Positions 43,692 through 51,794 of a stretch of DNA of 64,000 nt are shown here, piece after piece. Position 1 is the first letter of the stretch. Each line of letters begins with the position of its first letter. The position numbers were made by a program, and so were the translations under genes. The stretch comes from Streptomyces rhizoryzae (lineage in GTDB: Bacteria > Actinomycetota > Actinomycetes > Streptomycetales > Streptomycetaceae), in NCBI RefSeq assembly GCF_023155275.1, contig NZ_JALMUV010000037.1, forward strand, positions 22,394 through 86,393, given 5' to 3'. The notes under the pieces were generated by a model, which saw only the letters and a program-made list of their open reading frames with translations, did not search any database and was not told where the DNA came from.

Positions 43692-44480
43692 CTATGCCCC
43701 GGAAGAGTGGAGCGCCGCCCGCAAACCGGGATCGGCCAACGCCGCCGGTCCGTGCAGGGCCAGCACGGTCAGCCCGGCCGGCGCCGGACCCGGGGGGCCC
43801 GCCGGCCCGTCGGACCGCTCGTGCCGCAGCAGCGCCCGGCCGGCGTCGGTGGCCCAGCCGGTGTACGGGTGGGCCTCGGCGCGGGCGATGGCCCAGGTGC
43901 CCAGGGTCAGGACCAGCGGCAGCGCGAACCACCCCAGCACCACCGGGTCCGCCGCGCCGGGCGGCGCCATCCAGTAGGTGGCGCCGGCGGCCAGCAGCAC
44001 CACGAGCGCCGCACCCCGCAGCCCGCGGACCGCCGTGCCGATGCCCGTACGGGTCGCGGCGGGCAGTGCGAGACCGGCGCGGACCAGCCGGTCGGCCACT
44101 TTGCGGACCGCGTCGGCGGTGGTCAGGGCGTGCCGGACGGCCGGTATCCGGCTTTGCCCGCCGGGGCCTATCGCGGTGAGCGCGGCGCGCTCGACGGGGT
44201 CCTGGCCGACCGGGTCGACGACGGTGGCCCAGCCGGTGTGGGCCAGGTGCAGCCGCCGCTGCTGGGCCATCAGGACCAGCACCACGTCGGCGAGCCGGTG
44301 CGGGCCGCCGGAGAGGTAGGCGGTCTCGTAGAGCGTCAGCGCGCCGGGCACCGGCCCGGCCTCCGGCGGTGCGCCCGGGGCGCGGTGCGCGGCCTGGCCC
44401 GCGGCGAGCGCCCGGCGGCAGACCCGGACGCAGGAGACCACCGCCGCGGCCCAGGCGAGGAGAAGGAAGAGGAGCCACAT
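43692..44480 (-). CDS. TIGR04222-type membrane protein of the MNIO operon
   Basis: 262 aa. N-terminal membrane helix MWLLFLLLAWAAAVVSCV, a cytoplasmic region with the TIGR04222 core (LTLYETAYLSGGPHRLADVVLVLMAQQRRLHLA), and two further helices at about 150-195. The C-terminal about 60 residues are soluble and end LRAALHSSGA. From memory, many family members end in a low-complexity Gly/Cys/His-rich tail; this one does not. It lies 135 bp downstream of the MNIO partner gene, same orientation. No good RBS precedes the ATG. The function of the family is unknown; a role as substrate or membrane anchor for the DUF692 enzyme is a guess. Confidence 0.8.
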   Translation of the reverse strand: MWLLFLLLAWAAAVVSCVRVCRRALAAGQAAHRAPGAPPEAGPVPGALTLYETAYLSGGPHRLADVVLVLMAQQRRLHLAHTGWATVVDPVGQDPVERAALTAIGPGGQSRIPAVRHALTTADAVRKVADRLVRAGLALPAATRTGIGTAVRGLRGAALVVLLAAGATYWMAPPGAADPVVLGWFALPLVLTLGTWAIARAEAHPYTGWATDAGRALLRHERSDGPAGPPGPAPAGLTVLALHGPAALADPGLRAALHSSGA

Positions 44481-44615
44481 GGCGGAGGTTCTACGGGACG
44501 CCGGGGCCCGCCGCCAGGAGGTATCTCACCATCCGGACGGCGCGGGCGGCCGCCGCCCGCCGGCCCCGACGCGCCGCCCCCGCGCGGTGCTTCGGGTGGG
44601 CCTCGGGGCGGTGCC

Positions 44616-45143
44616 TCAGCCCGGTGCGGCGTCCGGCCCGGACGCCGGGCGCCGCCGGGGGAGCCGCAGCGTCTGCGCCCGCCGCACCGCGGCCCGGGCC
44701 AGCCGCGCCGCGGCGCGCCCGGACGGCGGCCGGGGCCCGGACCGGTCGCGCCACCAGTGGGCCAGCCGCCGCCGCGCCACCCGGTCCGCCGGTATCCGGC
44801 GGGCCAGCGCGAACGCCGCGAAGTCCAGGGCGTCCTGGCGGTAGCCGCCGGCCATCGGGCGGTGCCGGGCGTACGCGGCGAACGCCGTACGGTAGTCCGC
44901 GCCGAGGAGCTGCGGCAGCTCCGGCGCCACCTTGGCGACCACCGCCGCGCGCTTGGCGGCCAGCACCCGGCTCTGCACGCGCAGCCGGGCCCGGTCGAAC
45001 CCCTCGGGCGCCGGCGTCCCGGCGACCAGCGCCGACAGCAGCGCGGTCTGCGCCAGCGCCAGCCGCCGGCGCGCCGCGTCGGCCCCGGCCCCCGGCGCCG
45101 CGGCGCCCTCGGGATCCGGCGCCGCCTCAGGCCGGCTGGACAT
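44616..45143 (-). CDS. Putative partner protein of the DUF692/MNIO enzyme
   Basis: 175 aa, mostly helical, with no Cys. The core (FDRARLRVQSRVLAAKRAAVVAKVAPELPQLLGADYRTAFAAYARHRPMAGGY) resembles the small partner proteins encoded beside DUF692 genes (MbnC/DUF2063-like), which deliver peptide substrates to the enzyme. The C-terminus is Arg/Pro/Ala-rich. Its ATG lies inside the end of the MNIO gene (17-nt overlap), so the two are translationally coupled. The partner assignment rests on coupling and general pattern, not on clear sequence identity. Confidence 0.7.
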   Translation of the reverse strand: MSSRPEAAPDPEGAAAPGAGADAARRRLALAQTALLSALVAGTPAPEGFDRARLRVQSRVLAAKRAAVVAKVAPELPQLLGADYRTAFAAYARHRPMAGGYRQDALDFAAFALARRIPADRVARRRLAHWWRDRSGPRPPSGRAAARLARAAVRRAQTLRLPRRRPASGPDAAPG

Positions 45144-45969
45144 GCCGCGCCCCCTCCACCACACCGCGGATCGCGTCCAGTTCGGCGGCCAGCGCGCCGC
45201 CGCCGGGGAAGTCGTCGTCGCGCTCCAGCAGGACCCCGGGCGGCTCGGTCCGGACGCACAGCTCCGCCAGCACGTCCAGCACCGGCCCCGTCACCGGGTG
45301 GGCGTGGCTGTCGTGCCAGATCCCGTCCCGTTCGACGCCGCCGGCGACATGGACGTACGCCAGCGCCTCCAGCGGCAGCGCGTCCAGGGCCGCGGCCGGG
45401 TCCTCGCCGCGGTTGACGTGGTTGGTGTGGAGGTTGGCGACGTCGATCAGCAGCCCGACGCCGGTGCGCGCCACCAGCTCGGCCAGGAACTGCCCCTCCG
45501 TGAACTCCTCGCCGGGCCAGGCGAACAGCGCGGCGACGTTCTCCAGCGCCAGCGGCACCGGCAGCGCGTCCTGGGCGATCCGCACGTTCTCGCACAGCAC
45601 GTCGAGGGCGTCGCGGGTGCGGGGCACCGGCAGCAGGTGCCCGGCCTCCAGCACCGGCGACGCGGTCAGCGGACCCCCGGCCCGGACGAACGCGAGGTGC
45701 TCGGTGACCAGCGGCGCGTCCAGCGCGGTGGCCCGCGCGGCGAGCGCGGCCAGCCGCCCGGGGTCCGGACGGTCCGCACCGCCGAGCCCGAGCGAGACGC
45801 CGTGCGGGATCACCGCCGTCCCGCGGGCCCGCAACTCCCGCAGGGCTTCGGGCAGATGGTCCGGGCAGACGTTCTCGGCCACCACCTCCACCCAGTCCAC
45901 GCCGGGCAGGGCGGCGATCTCCCCGGCGATCTCCGGCCGCCAGCCGATTCCGGTCCCCAGACGCCGCAC
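45127..45969 (-). CDS. DUF692 multinuclear non-heme iron oxidative enzyme (MNIO, MbnB/TglH-like)
   Basis: 280 aa TIM-barrel enzyme. Conserved DUF692 metal-site motifs are all visible: VEVVAENV, VIPHGVSLGLGG, LVTEHLAFV, PLALENVAAL, LIDVANLHTNHVN, AYVHVAGG, WHDSHAHPV and LLERDDDFP. Known members use two or three irons to modify Cys or other residues of ribosomal peptides, for example oxazolone/thioamide formation in methanobactin. GTG 45969 follows GAGGGGGAG. First gene of an operon with a partner protein and a TIGR04222 membrane protein. No short Cys-rich precursor gene is visible nearby, so the substrate is unknown. Confidence 0.9.
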   Translation of the reverse strand: MRRLGTGIGWRPEIAGEIAALPGVDWVEVVAENVCPDHLPEALRELRARGTAVIPHGVSLGLGGADRPDPGRLAALAARATALDAPLVTEHLAFVRAGGPLTASPVLEAGHLLPVPRTRDALDVLCENVRIAQDALPVPLALENVAALFAWPGEEFTEGQFLAELVARTGVGLLIDVANLHTNHVNRGEDPAAALDALPLEALAYVHVAGGVERDGIWHDSHAHPVTGPVLDVLAELCVRTEPPGVLLERDDDFPGGGALAAELDAIRGVVEGARHVQPA

Positions 45970-46070
45970 GGCTCCCCCTCTCGCTCCCGTGGTCGGGCTA
46001 CTGCTTGCCGCGCCCGGGGCCGGGTAACCGTCCGCCCGGCCGATTCAGAGCTGGATTTGAGCTTCTCGGC

Positions 46071-46133
46071 GTGAGCGGGGTGAGCGGGGTGAGCGGGGTG
46101 AGCGGCGTGAGCGGGGTGAGCGGGGTGAGCTGC
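46071..46133. repeat. Seven tandem copies of a 9-bp unit (GTGAGCGGG) upstream of the MNIO gene
   Basis: Seven contiguous units, five exact, one with a final C and the last GTGAGCTGC, lie 102-164 bp upstream of the MNIO start in the gap to the Pth2-like gene. Copy number is likely variable by slippage. No supported gene includes them. Confidence 0.9.
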
Positions 46134-46221
46134 GCGGGCCGGGGGCCGCGGGACGGGCGCGGCCGTGCGGGGCCCGGCCCCTCGGACCGGTCCCTCCGGG
46201 CCCGGCGGCCGGGCCCGGCGG

Positions 46222-46980
46222 TCAGGGGGACGACGGCAGCGGCGCGCCGCGCAGCGCCGGGTGGTCGGCGACCACCGTGCACGACCCCGGGGCGATCTCG
46301 GTGAACCCGGCGTCCCGCACCACCGGCAGTCCGCCGCCGGCCAGTTGCTCCCAGGCCGCGGGCGCCGCGGTCCGCACGGACAGCGGGAAGCCGGCCGCGC
46401 GCCACGCCTCCCGGTCCGCCGCGGACAGGCCCCACCAGGCCAGCTGCGCGCCGTGCCCGGCCTGCGCCATCGCCTTGCCCGCGGACATCTCCAGCGCCGG
46501 ATTGAGCCAGAGCACCGGGGACCCGGCGGGCGGCTCCCCGGGCGCCCGGGAGTCGTCCAGCTCGGTCCCGGAGACCTGGAGCCGGGCCAGCTCCTTGGGC
46601 CAGCCGTCCAGCGGCACCGGAGGGAAGACCCGCACCTCGGCCGCCCGGCCGGTGACCGTCAGGCCCGGCAGCGCCGTGGCCCGCCGCCACTCCGCGCCGC
46701 GCGCCCGCCGGACCACCTTCCGTATCCGGGAGTCCTGCCAGTCCCGCACCGCGTCCGCCCAGGCGCCGCCGTCCGCGGCGCGCGGGTCGGAGAGCAGCGC
46801 GAGCACCGCCCGGGCCGCGGTCTCCAGGGCGTCGGTCCGCTCCGGCGGCGCGGTCCGCTCCAGGCGCACCACGAGCGGCAGCACGAACTCCCGTGCCGCC
46901 GCGGGCTCGCGCGCCTCGCCCTCGCCCGGGCGCGGCCCGCTGTCGTCGCCGGCCGGGCCGGCGGTCTCGGTACTGGTCAC
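46222..46980 (-). CDS. Pth2-like peptidyl-tRNA hydrolase domain protein
   Basis: 252 aa. The C-terminal half has the PTH2 core: PVLWLNPALEMSAGKAMAQAGHGAQLAWWG corresponds to the K-x3-A-Q-x2-HA region of archaeal/eukaryal Pth2, and VVRDAGFTEIAPGSCTVVAD to its last strands. The N-terminal about 125 residues (LPLVVRLERTAPPERTDALETAARAVLALL and following) are unlike Pth2 and unassigned. The GTG at 46980 is chosen since residues upstream lack support, but no strong RBS is visible. Streptomyces already has Pth1, so this may act on another aminoacyl or peptidyl RNA substrate. Confidence 0.8.
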   Translation of the reverse strand: MTSTETAGPAGDDSGPRPGEGEAREPAAAREFVLPLVVRLERTAPPERTDALETAARAVLALLSDPRAADGGAWADAVRDWQDSRIRKVVRRARGAEWRRATALPGLTVTGRAAEVRVFPPVPLDGWPKELARLQVSGTELDDSRAPGEPPAGSPVLWLNPALEMSAGKAMAQAGHGAQLAWWGLSAADREAWRAAGFPLSVRTAAPAAWEQLAGGGLPVVRDAGFTEIAPGSCTVVADHPALRGAPLPSSP

Positions 46981-47161
46981 GCGGTCAAGTCTGCCAGCCG
47001 CCACCGACAACGCCCCGCGCCCGCCCGCGCCGCCCGCCGCCGGACCCGTCCCCGGCGCCGCACCGCGCGCCCGCCCCCGCTACCGTTCGTCCCGTAGCGG
47101 GCCGCGGGCCGCGGGGCCGCTGCGGGACACGGGACGACGGGGGAGCGGGGAGGTGCGGCGG

Positions 47162-48130
47162 ATGCCGCGGGGGGCAGCAGCGCGGATGCGGCTGGACGGG
47201 GTGGGCCGGCGCTACGGAGTGCGCGGTCCCTGGATCCTGCGGGAGGTGCGGCTCGACGTGCCGGCCGGTGCGCTGCTGCGCGTCGAGGGCGCCAACGGCA
47301 GCGGGAAGTCCACCCTGCTGCGGCTGCTCGCCGGCCTCGACCGGCCCACCGCCGGGCGGATCACCGGCCGCCCGCGCACCGCCTACGTGCCCGAGCGGTT
47401 CCCGGCCGCCCTCCCGTTCACCGCCGCCGCCTACCTCACCCACCTCGGGCGCGTGCACGGCCTGCGGACCCCGGAGGCGGCCCGCCGCGCCGCCGAGTGG
47501 CTGGAGCGCTTCGGCGCCGCCGGGCACGCCCGGACCCCGCTGGCGGAGCTGTCCAAGGGCACCAGCCAGAAGGTCGCGGTCGCCCAGGCCCTGCTGGCCG
47601 GCCCCGACCTGCTCGTCCTGGACGAGGCGTGGACCGGGCTGGACCCGGCCGCCCGGGGCCTCCTCGACCGGGCGGTCGCCGAACGGGTCGCGGCCGGCGG
47701 CAGCGTCGTCTTCGTCGACCACGACCCGGGCCGGCTGGCCGGGGCCGCGGACGCCCGCTACCGGGTCGCGGACGGCCGGCTGCACCCCGTACCGGCCGGA
47801 CCGGCCGCCGGTCCGGAACAGGCGGCCGAACCCCGCGGTCCGGTGGCCGTCATCGAGGCCGAGGGCCCGCCGGGCAGCCCGCCGCCCGCCGCCCTGCCAG
47901 GGGCCCCCGAGGCCGCCCCCGGCCCGGGTGGCACGATCCGGCTGACCGTCCCGGCCGCGCACTCCGACGCCCTGCTCCGCGCCCTGCTCACCGCGCACCC
48001 GCCGTGGCACATCCGCACCGTCACCGCCCCCGGACCGCCACCCGGCCCGCACGCCCCCGGCCGCCGGCCGCCCGGCCCCCCTGCGCCCGGCCCGGACACC
48101 CCCGCACCCGGAGAGAACCCCCGCCCATGA
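47162..48130 (+). CDS. ABC transporter ATP-binding protein with Pro-rich tail
   Basis: 322 aa. The ABC domain covers about 8-210: Walker A EGANGSGKSTLLRLLAGLDR, a degenerate signature LSKGTSQKVAVAQALLAG (LSKGT instead of LSGGQ), Walker B LLVLDEAWTGLDP and the switch His in VFVDHDPGRL. The last about 110 residues are Pro/Ala/Gly-rich with a short folded-looking stretch TIRLTVPAAHSDALLRALLTAHPPW. ATG 47162 follows GGGGAGG. The stop overlaps the next gene's start (ATGA). Pairing with a small permease suggests an exporter; substrate unknown. Confidence 0.9.
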   Translation: MPRGAAARMRLDGVGRRYGVRGPWILREVRLDVPAGALLRVEGANGSGKSTLLRLLAGLDRPTAGRITGRPRTAYVPERFPAALPFTAAAYLTHLGRVHGLRTPEAARRAAEWLERFGAAGHARTPLAELSKGTSQKVAVAQALLAGPDLLVLDEAWTGLDPAARGLLDRAVAERVAAGGSVVFVDHDPGRLAGAADARYRVADGRLHPVPAGPAAGPEQAAEPRGPVAVIEAEGPPGSPPPAALPGAPEAAPGPGGTIRLTVPAAHSDALLRALLTAHPPWHIRTVTAPGPPPGPHAPGRRPPGPPAPGPDTPAPGENPRP

Positions 48131-48807
48131 CCGCCTCCCTGACCGCGCTGCTCCGCTACCAGGCGGCGCTGCTGGCCCGTTCGCACCGCTGGCTGCCGCC
48201 GTTCCTGGTGTACGCGGCGTTCCTGGCCATCGGTGTCCAGACCGGCGGCCCCATCCTGGACGCCTACGGGTACGCCGCCGCCGGGCTGCTGCCGGTCACC
48301 GTCTGGCTGAGCCGGATCTGCGCCGCCAACGAGCCGCCGGCCGCCCGCAGGTGCATCGCCGCGGCCGCCGGGCCGGGCCGGGCGCAGCTGGCCGCGCTGC
48401 TCACCGCGGCCGGTGCCGCCCTGCTCCTCGCGCTCGGCGGGACCGCCTTCGTGGCCCTGCTGTCCGACCCGCACTCCGCCGACCACCGCACCGCCGTCCC
48501 GGTGGGCCCGGCGACCGCCGCCGGGCTGCTCACCGCGCTGGTCTGCCTGCTGCTGGGCGGCGCGATCGGCGCGCTGTGCTCCTGGCCGGTGCTGCGCCGC
48601 CCCGGGTGGGGCGTGCCGGCCGGGCTGGTCGCCGCGCTGCTGCTCCTGGTCCTGGGCGCCTCGCCCGCGAACGCCGCGCTGACCGGGATGGTCACCGGCT
48701 CGGAGCGCGGCACCGTCCTCATGCCCTGGCTGCCGCTGGCCGCCGCGCTGCCCCTGGCGGCCGCCGCCGCGGCCGTGGCCTGCGCCCTCGCCGCCCGCCG
48801 CGGCTGA
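48127..48807 (+). CDS. ABC-2-like membrane subunit of the adjacent ATPase
   Basis: 226 aa with about six hydrophobic segments (LVYAAFLAIGVQ, YAAAGLLPVTVWL, LAALLTAAGAALLLALGG, AAGLLTALVCLLLGGAIGAL, VPAGLVAALLLLVLGASP, LPLAAALPLAAAAAAVACALA). It has no recognisable catalytic part, and the architecture fits an ABC-2 exporter permease. The start overlaps the ATPase stop by ATGA, so it is its obligatory partner. Confidence 0.85.
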   Translation: MTASLTALLRYQAALLARSHRWLPPFLVYAAFLAIGVQTGGPILDAYGYAAAGLLPVTVWLSRICAANEPPAARRCIAAAAGPGRAQLAALLTAAGAALLLALGGTAFVALLSDPHSADHRTAVPVGPATAAGLLTALVCLLLGGAIGALCSWPVLRRPGWGVPAGLVAALLLLVLGASPANAALTGMVTGSERGTVLMPWLPLAAALPLAAAAAAVACALAARRG

Positions 48808-48879
48808 CCCCGGCCCGGACGGCGCCCGCCGCGGGCCCGGCCCCCGCGGGGCGGCGGGGCGGCGGCGTAGGCTCGTGGC

Positions 48880-49077
48880 ATGCCGCACACCGCACCGCAG
48901 TCAGAATCCGGCCGCACCGCCGGGCACCCGGCCGCCGACGGCCCCGGCGCCCGGGAGCCGCGCGCCGACTGCGTCGCGTGCGGCCGCCCCACGGAGTACC
49001 CGGCCGGCCGGCCGGGCATCGTGCACTGCCCGGTCTGCGAGTGGCAGGAGGCCCAGCGCACCGCCTGCTCGGGCTGA
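48880..49077 (+). CDS. Small zinc-ribbon-like protein
   Basis: 65 aa. A disordered Pro/Ala/Gly N-terminus precedes a C-terminal CVACGRPTEYPAGRPGIVHC-PVC array: two CxxC knuckles spaced by about 16 residues, typical of a rubredoxin-like zinc ribbon. One further Cys lies near the end (TACSG). Codon bias is normal. No convincing RBS is seen. It sits between the ABC pair and the convergent zapE gene. Function unknown. Confidence 0.65.
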   Translation: MPHTAPQSESGRTAGHPAADGPGAREPRADCVACGRPTEYPAGRPGIVHCPVCEWQEAQRTACSG

Positions 49078-49079
49078 CC

Positions 49080-49106
49080 GCCCGCCCCCGGCTGCCGGGG
49101 GCGGGC
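49080..49106. terminator. Bidirectional terminator before zapE
   Basis: A perfect inverted repeat GCCCGCCCCCGGC / GCCGGGGGCGGGC between the stop of the small zinc-ribbon gene and the convergent zapE stop. Confidence 0.8.
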
Positions 49107-49116
49107 CCGAACGGCC

Positions 49117-50247
49117 TTACGGGACGAGCGACTTGGCGTCCCGGGCCAGTGCGGTCAGCCGGGAGATCGCGCGGAAGTACTTCTTGCGGTAGCCGCCGTT
49201 GAGCATCTCGTCGCTGAACAGCTCGTCGAAGGGCTTGCCGGAGGCCAGCAGCGGCACCTCGCGGTCGTAGAGCCGGTCGGCCAGCACCACCAGGCGCAGC
49301 GCGGTGGACTGGTCCGGCACCGCCTGGACGTCGGTGAGGCAGACCGCGGTGATCCCGTCGCACATGGCGCCGTAGCGGCTCGGGTGGACCGTCGAGAGGT
49401 GCTCCAGGAGGGACGGGAAGTCGTCCAGGGAGGCGCCGGGGGTGCGGTGCGCCGCGCGGGCCACCGTCGCGTCGTCGAACGGCGCGGGTGCCTCGGGCAG
49501 ACCGCGGTGGCGGTAGTCCTCGCCGTCGATCCGCAGGGCGCGGAAGTGGGCGCTCAGACCCTGGATCTCGCGCAGGAAGTCGGCGGCCGCGAACCGCCCC
49601 TCACCCAGCTTGCCGGGCAGCGTGTTGGAGGTGGCGGCCAGCGCGACGCCGGCCTCCACCAGCTTGCCCAGCAGCGTGGAGACCAGCACCGTGTCGCCCG
49701 GGTCGTCCAGCTCGAACTCGTCGATGCACAGCAGCCGGTGGCCGCTGAGCGTCCGCACGGTCTGCTGGAAGCCGAGCGCGCCGACGAGGTTGGTCAGCTC
49801 GACGAAGGTGCCGAACGCCTTCTGCGCGGGCTCGGCGGGGGCGGCGTGCCACAGGGAGGCGAGCAGGTGGGTCTTGCCGACGCCGTAGCCGCCGTCCAGA
49901 TAGACCCCGCGCGGCCCCTCGGGGGCGGCGGGCTTCTTCGGCGCCCGGGAGAACCAGCGCCGCTTCCCGCCGGCGCCCGCGCCGGCCCCGCCGCCGATCC
50001 CCGCCGCGAAACCGCGCAGGATCTCCACGGCCTCGGCCTGGCTGGGCCGGTCCGGGTCCGGGAGGTAGGTGTCGAAGCGGGCGCCCTGGAAGCGCGGGGG
50101 CGGCACCATCTCGGCCACCAGGCGCTCGGCCGGTACGTGCGGCGCGCGGGAGGTGAGCGCGGTGGGGGCCGCGGCGCCGTCCCCGCCGGCCGGGGGCGCG
50201 GCTATCGGGGAGGACGCGGACGAGGACGAGGGCTGGGAAGATGACAC
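49117..50247 (-). CDS. zapE: Cell division protein ZapE / AFG1-like ATPase
   Basis: 376 aa. The N-terminal about 35 residues are Ser/Pro/Ala-rich; the AFG1-type P-loop ATPase follows: VPPPRFQGARFDTYLPD, Walker A VYLDGGYGVGKTHLLASLWH, Walker B LLCIDEFELDDPGDT, sensor LAATSNTLPGKLGEGRF, and C-terminal LADRLYDREVPLLASG with YRKKYFRAISRLTALA. In E. coli ZapE binds FtsZ and modulates the Z ring under stress; mitochondrial AFG1 handles protein quality control. Role in Streptomyces is unproven. Divergent from the reductase gene across about 67 bp. Confidence 0.93.
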   Translation of the reverse strand: MSSSQPSSSSASSPIAAPPAGGDGAAAPTALTSRAPHVPAERLVAEMVPPPRFQGARFDTYLPDPDRPSQAEAVEILRGFAAGIGGGAGAGAGGKRRWFSRAPKKPAAPEGPRGVYLDGGYGVGKTHLLASLWHAAPAEPAQKAFGTFVELTNLVGALGFQQTVRTLSGHRLLCIDEFELDDPGDTVLVSTLLGKLVEAGVALAATSNTLPGKLGEGRFAAADFLREIQGLSAHFRALRIDGEDYRHRGLPEAPAPFDDATVARAAHRTPGASLDDFPSLLEHLSTVHPSRYGAMCDGITAVCLTDVQAVPDQSTALRLVVLADRLYDREVPLLASGKPFDELFSDEMLNGGYRKKYFRAISRLTALARDAKSLVP

Positions 50248-50314
50248 AGCCCTCCAGCCTAGTCGCTGCGCGGTGCCGCCCGGTCCGGTGAGCGAGGCAT
50301 GTCACACTGCGGCC

Positions 50315-51145
50315 ATGCGACGCCTGTTCCCCCTTCCCGTCCCGCCCGCCCCGTCCGCCCCGGCCCCCGGCGCCACCGGGGAGCCGGGCCCCGACCCGGC
50401 CGCCGACCGCGAGTGGACCCTGGACGAACTGGCCGACGCCTATGCCTACCCGGCGGCGGACGACCCGGTGCGGTCCGGCCGCCCCGGCTGGCTGCGCGCC
50501 AACATGGTGTCCTCCCTGGACGGCGCCGCGCACCACGGGGGGCGGTCGCACCCGCTCTCCGGGGACGCCGACATGCGGATCTTCGGGGTGCTGCGGGCGC
50601 TGGCGGACGCGGTCGTGGTGGGCGCGGAAACGGTCCGTCTGGAGGGCTACCGGCCGGCCCGGGCGCGGGCCGCCTTCGCGGCGCGGCGGGCCGCCGCCGG
50701 ACAGGGCCCGGCGCCCGCCATCGCGGTGGTCACCGCGGGCCTGGGGCTGGACTTCACCCTGCCCCTGTTCACCGAGCCGCTGGTGCCCACGGTGGTGCTC
50801 ACCGGGGCCGGCGCCCCCCAGGAGCGCGTGCGGGCGGCCTGTGCGGCGGGCGCCGAGGTGCTCTTCGCGGGCGAGGGCCTGGGCGTGGACCCGGCGCGGG
50901 TGGCGGAGGTGCTGGCGGCGCGGGGCCACACCCGGCTGCTGACCGAGGGCGGGCCGCGGCTGCTGGCGCAGTTCGGGGCGGCCGGGGCGCTGGACGAGCT
51001 GTGCCTGTCGCTGGCCCCGGTGGTGGCGGCCGGCGATGCGCAGCGGATCATGGACGGGCCCGGGGTGGCGGTGCCCGAGCGGTTCGCGCTGGTGTCCGTA
51101 CTGGAGGAGTCCGGTTTCCTGTTCACCCGATACCGCCGGACCTGA
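50315..51145 (+). CDS. Pyrimidine reductase family protein (RibD C-terminal-like)
   Basis: 276 aa with one RibD_C/dihydrofolate-reductase-like domain (about 60-275): WLRANMVSSLDGAAHHGGRSHPLSG near the start, DMRIFGVLRALADAVVVGAETVRLEGYRPA for NADPH and substrate contacts, then TRLLTEGGPRLLAQFGAAGALDELCLSLAPVVAAGDA at the end. There is no deaminase domain, so it would act only as a reductase on a ribosyl-aminopyrimidine or a related substrate. The ATG at 50315 lacks a clear RBS. Not linked to other riboflavin genes here. Confidence 0.88.
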   Translation: MRRLFPLPVPPAPSAPAPGATGEPGPDPAADREWTLDELADAYAYPAADDPVRSGRPGWLRANMVSSLDGAAHHGGRSHPLSGDADMRIFGVLRALADAVVVGAETVRLEGYRPARARAAFAARRAAAGQGPAPAIAVVTAGLGLDFTLPLFTEPLVPTVVLTGAGAPQERVRAACAAGAEVLFAGEGLGVDPARVAEVLAARGHTRLLTEGGPRLLAQFGAAGALDELCLSLAPVVAAGDAQRIMDGPGVAVPERFALVSVLEESGFLFTRYRRT

Positions 51146-51169
51146 GGGGTTCCTCCCCTCCGAAAAGAA

Positions 51170-51186
51170 CGGAATTATCTGTTCCG
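51170..51186. promoter_or_regulatory. Inverted repeat CGGAA-TTATCTG-TTCCG
   Basis: A perfect 5+5 repeat with a 7-bp AT-rich spacer in the promoter interval between the reductase stop and the gene starting at 51300. It may be an operator; as a terminator it would be weak. Confidence 0.4.
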
Positions 51187-51299
51187 CTTAGCTTCCTTTG
51201 GGCACACTAAAACCCGACAGGCCCCGTGTGGCGACGGGGCAGGATGGTTTCTGTGGGCACCGTGGCAGACGGTGCCGGAAGAGAAGAAGGGCGTCCGTC

Positions 51300-51794
51300 G
51301 TGTTCACGAGCGTATTGATGATCGAGAAGCCTCTGACGCCCGCCGACGTGGAGTTCGTCACCACCCTCCACGGCGACGACCGGGTGTCCTTCGTGGTCCT
51401 CATGCAGCCGCGCGGCAAACAGGACGTCCTGCTGCGGGCCATCGACGACGTGGCCCTGGGGGAGTTCGAGGACGCCGTGCGGGAGGGCGAGGAGCCGGGC
51501 GGGGCCGGCGCCGCGGTGCCCGCCGAAGAGGGGCTCAGGCGCACGCTGGGGGCGCTGCGGGCGGCCGGCGCGGAGGCGGTCGGCCAGGTGGTCGAGGACC
51601 ATCCGCTGGACCTGCTGAAGACCGTTGTCGACGAGACCGCCGCGGACGAGGTGATCGTGCTGACCGCCCCGCACTTCGTCGAGGAGTTCTTCCACCGCGA
51701 CTGGGCCTCGCGGGCCCGCCACAAGGTCGGGGTGCCGGTCCTGAAGCTGTTCTCGCACGCCGCCGACGACCAGCCCCAGGACACCGGCCGCTGA
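51300..51794 (+). CDS. Conserved actinobacterial protein of unknown function
   Basis: 164 aa. It begins VFTSVLMIEKPLTPADVEFVTTLHGDDRVSFVVLMQPRG and continues with an acidic, helix-rich middle (LRAIDDVALGEFEDAVREGEEP), then VVEDHPLDLLKTVVDETAADEVIVLTAPHFVEEFFHRDWASRAR. The alternation of a hydrophobic strand, a regulated loop and a C-terminal alpha/beta unit resembles a universal-stress-protein or HAD-like Rossmann fold, but no nucleotide motif is clear. Homologues are, I recall, sometimes labelled indole-3-glycerol phosphate synthase, which nothing here supports. GTG 51300 follows a GAAGAAGGG run. Single gene behind a probable operator. Confidence 0.85.
   Translation: MFTSVLMIEKPLTPADVEFVTTLHGDDRVSFVVLMQPRGKQDVLLRAIDDVALGEFEDAVREGEEPGGAGAAVPAEEGLRRTLGALRAAGAEAVGQVVEDHPLDLLKTVVDETAADEVIVLTAPHFVEEFFHRDWASRARHKVGVPVLKLFSHAADDQPQDTGR

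Noticed and set aside
46005..46304. Short forward frame containing GVS tripeptide repeats ending in a Cys, considered as a possible peptide precursor for the MNIO enzyme
   Set aside because: The repeats come from the 9-bp minisatellite, the rest is the antisense of the Pth2-like gene, it lies on the strand opposite to the operon, and there is no RBS.
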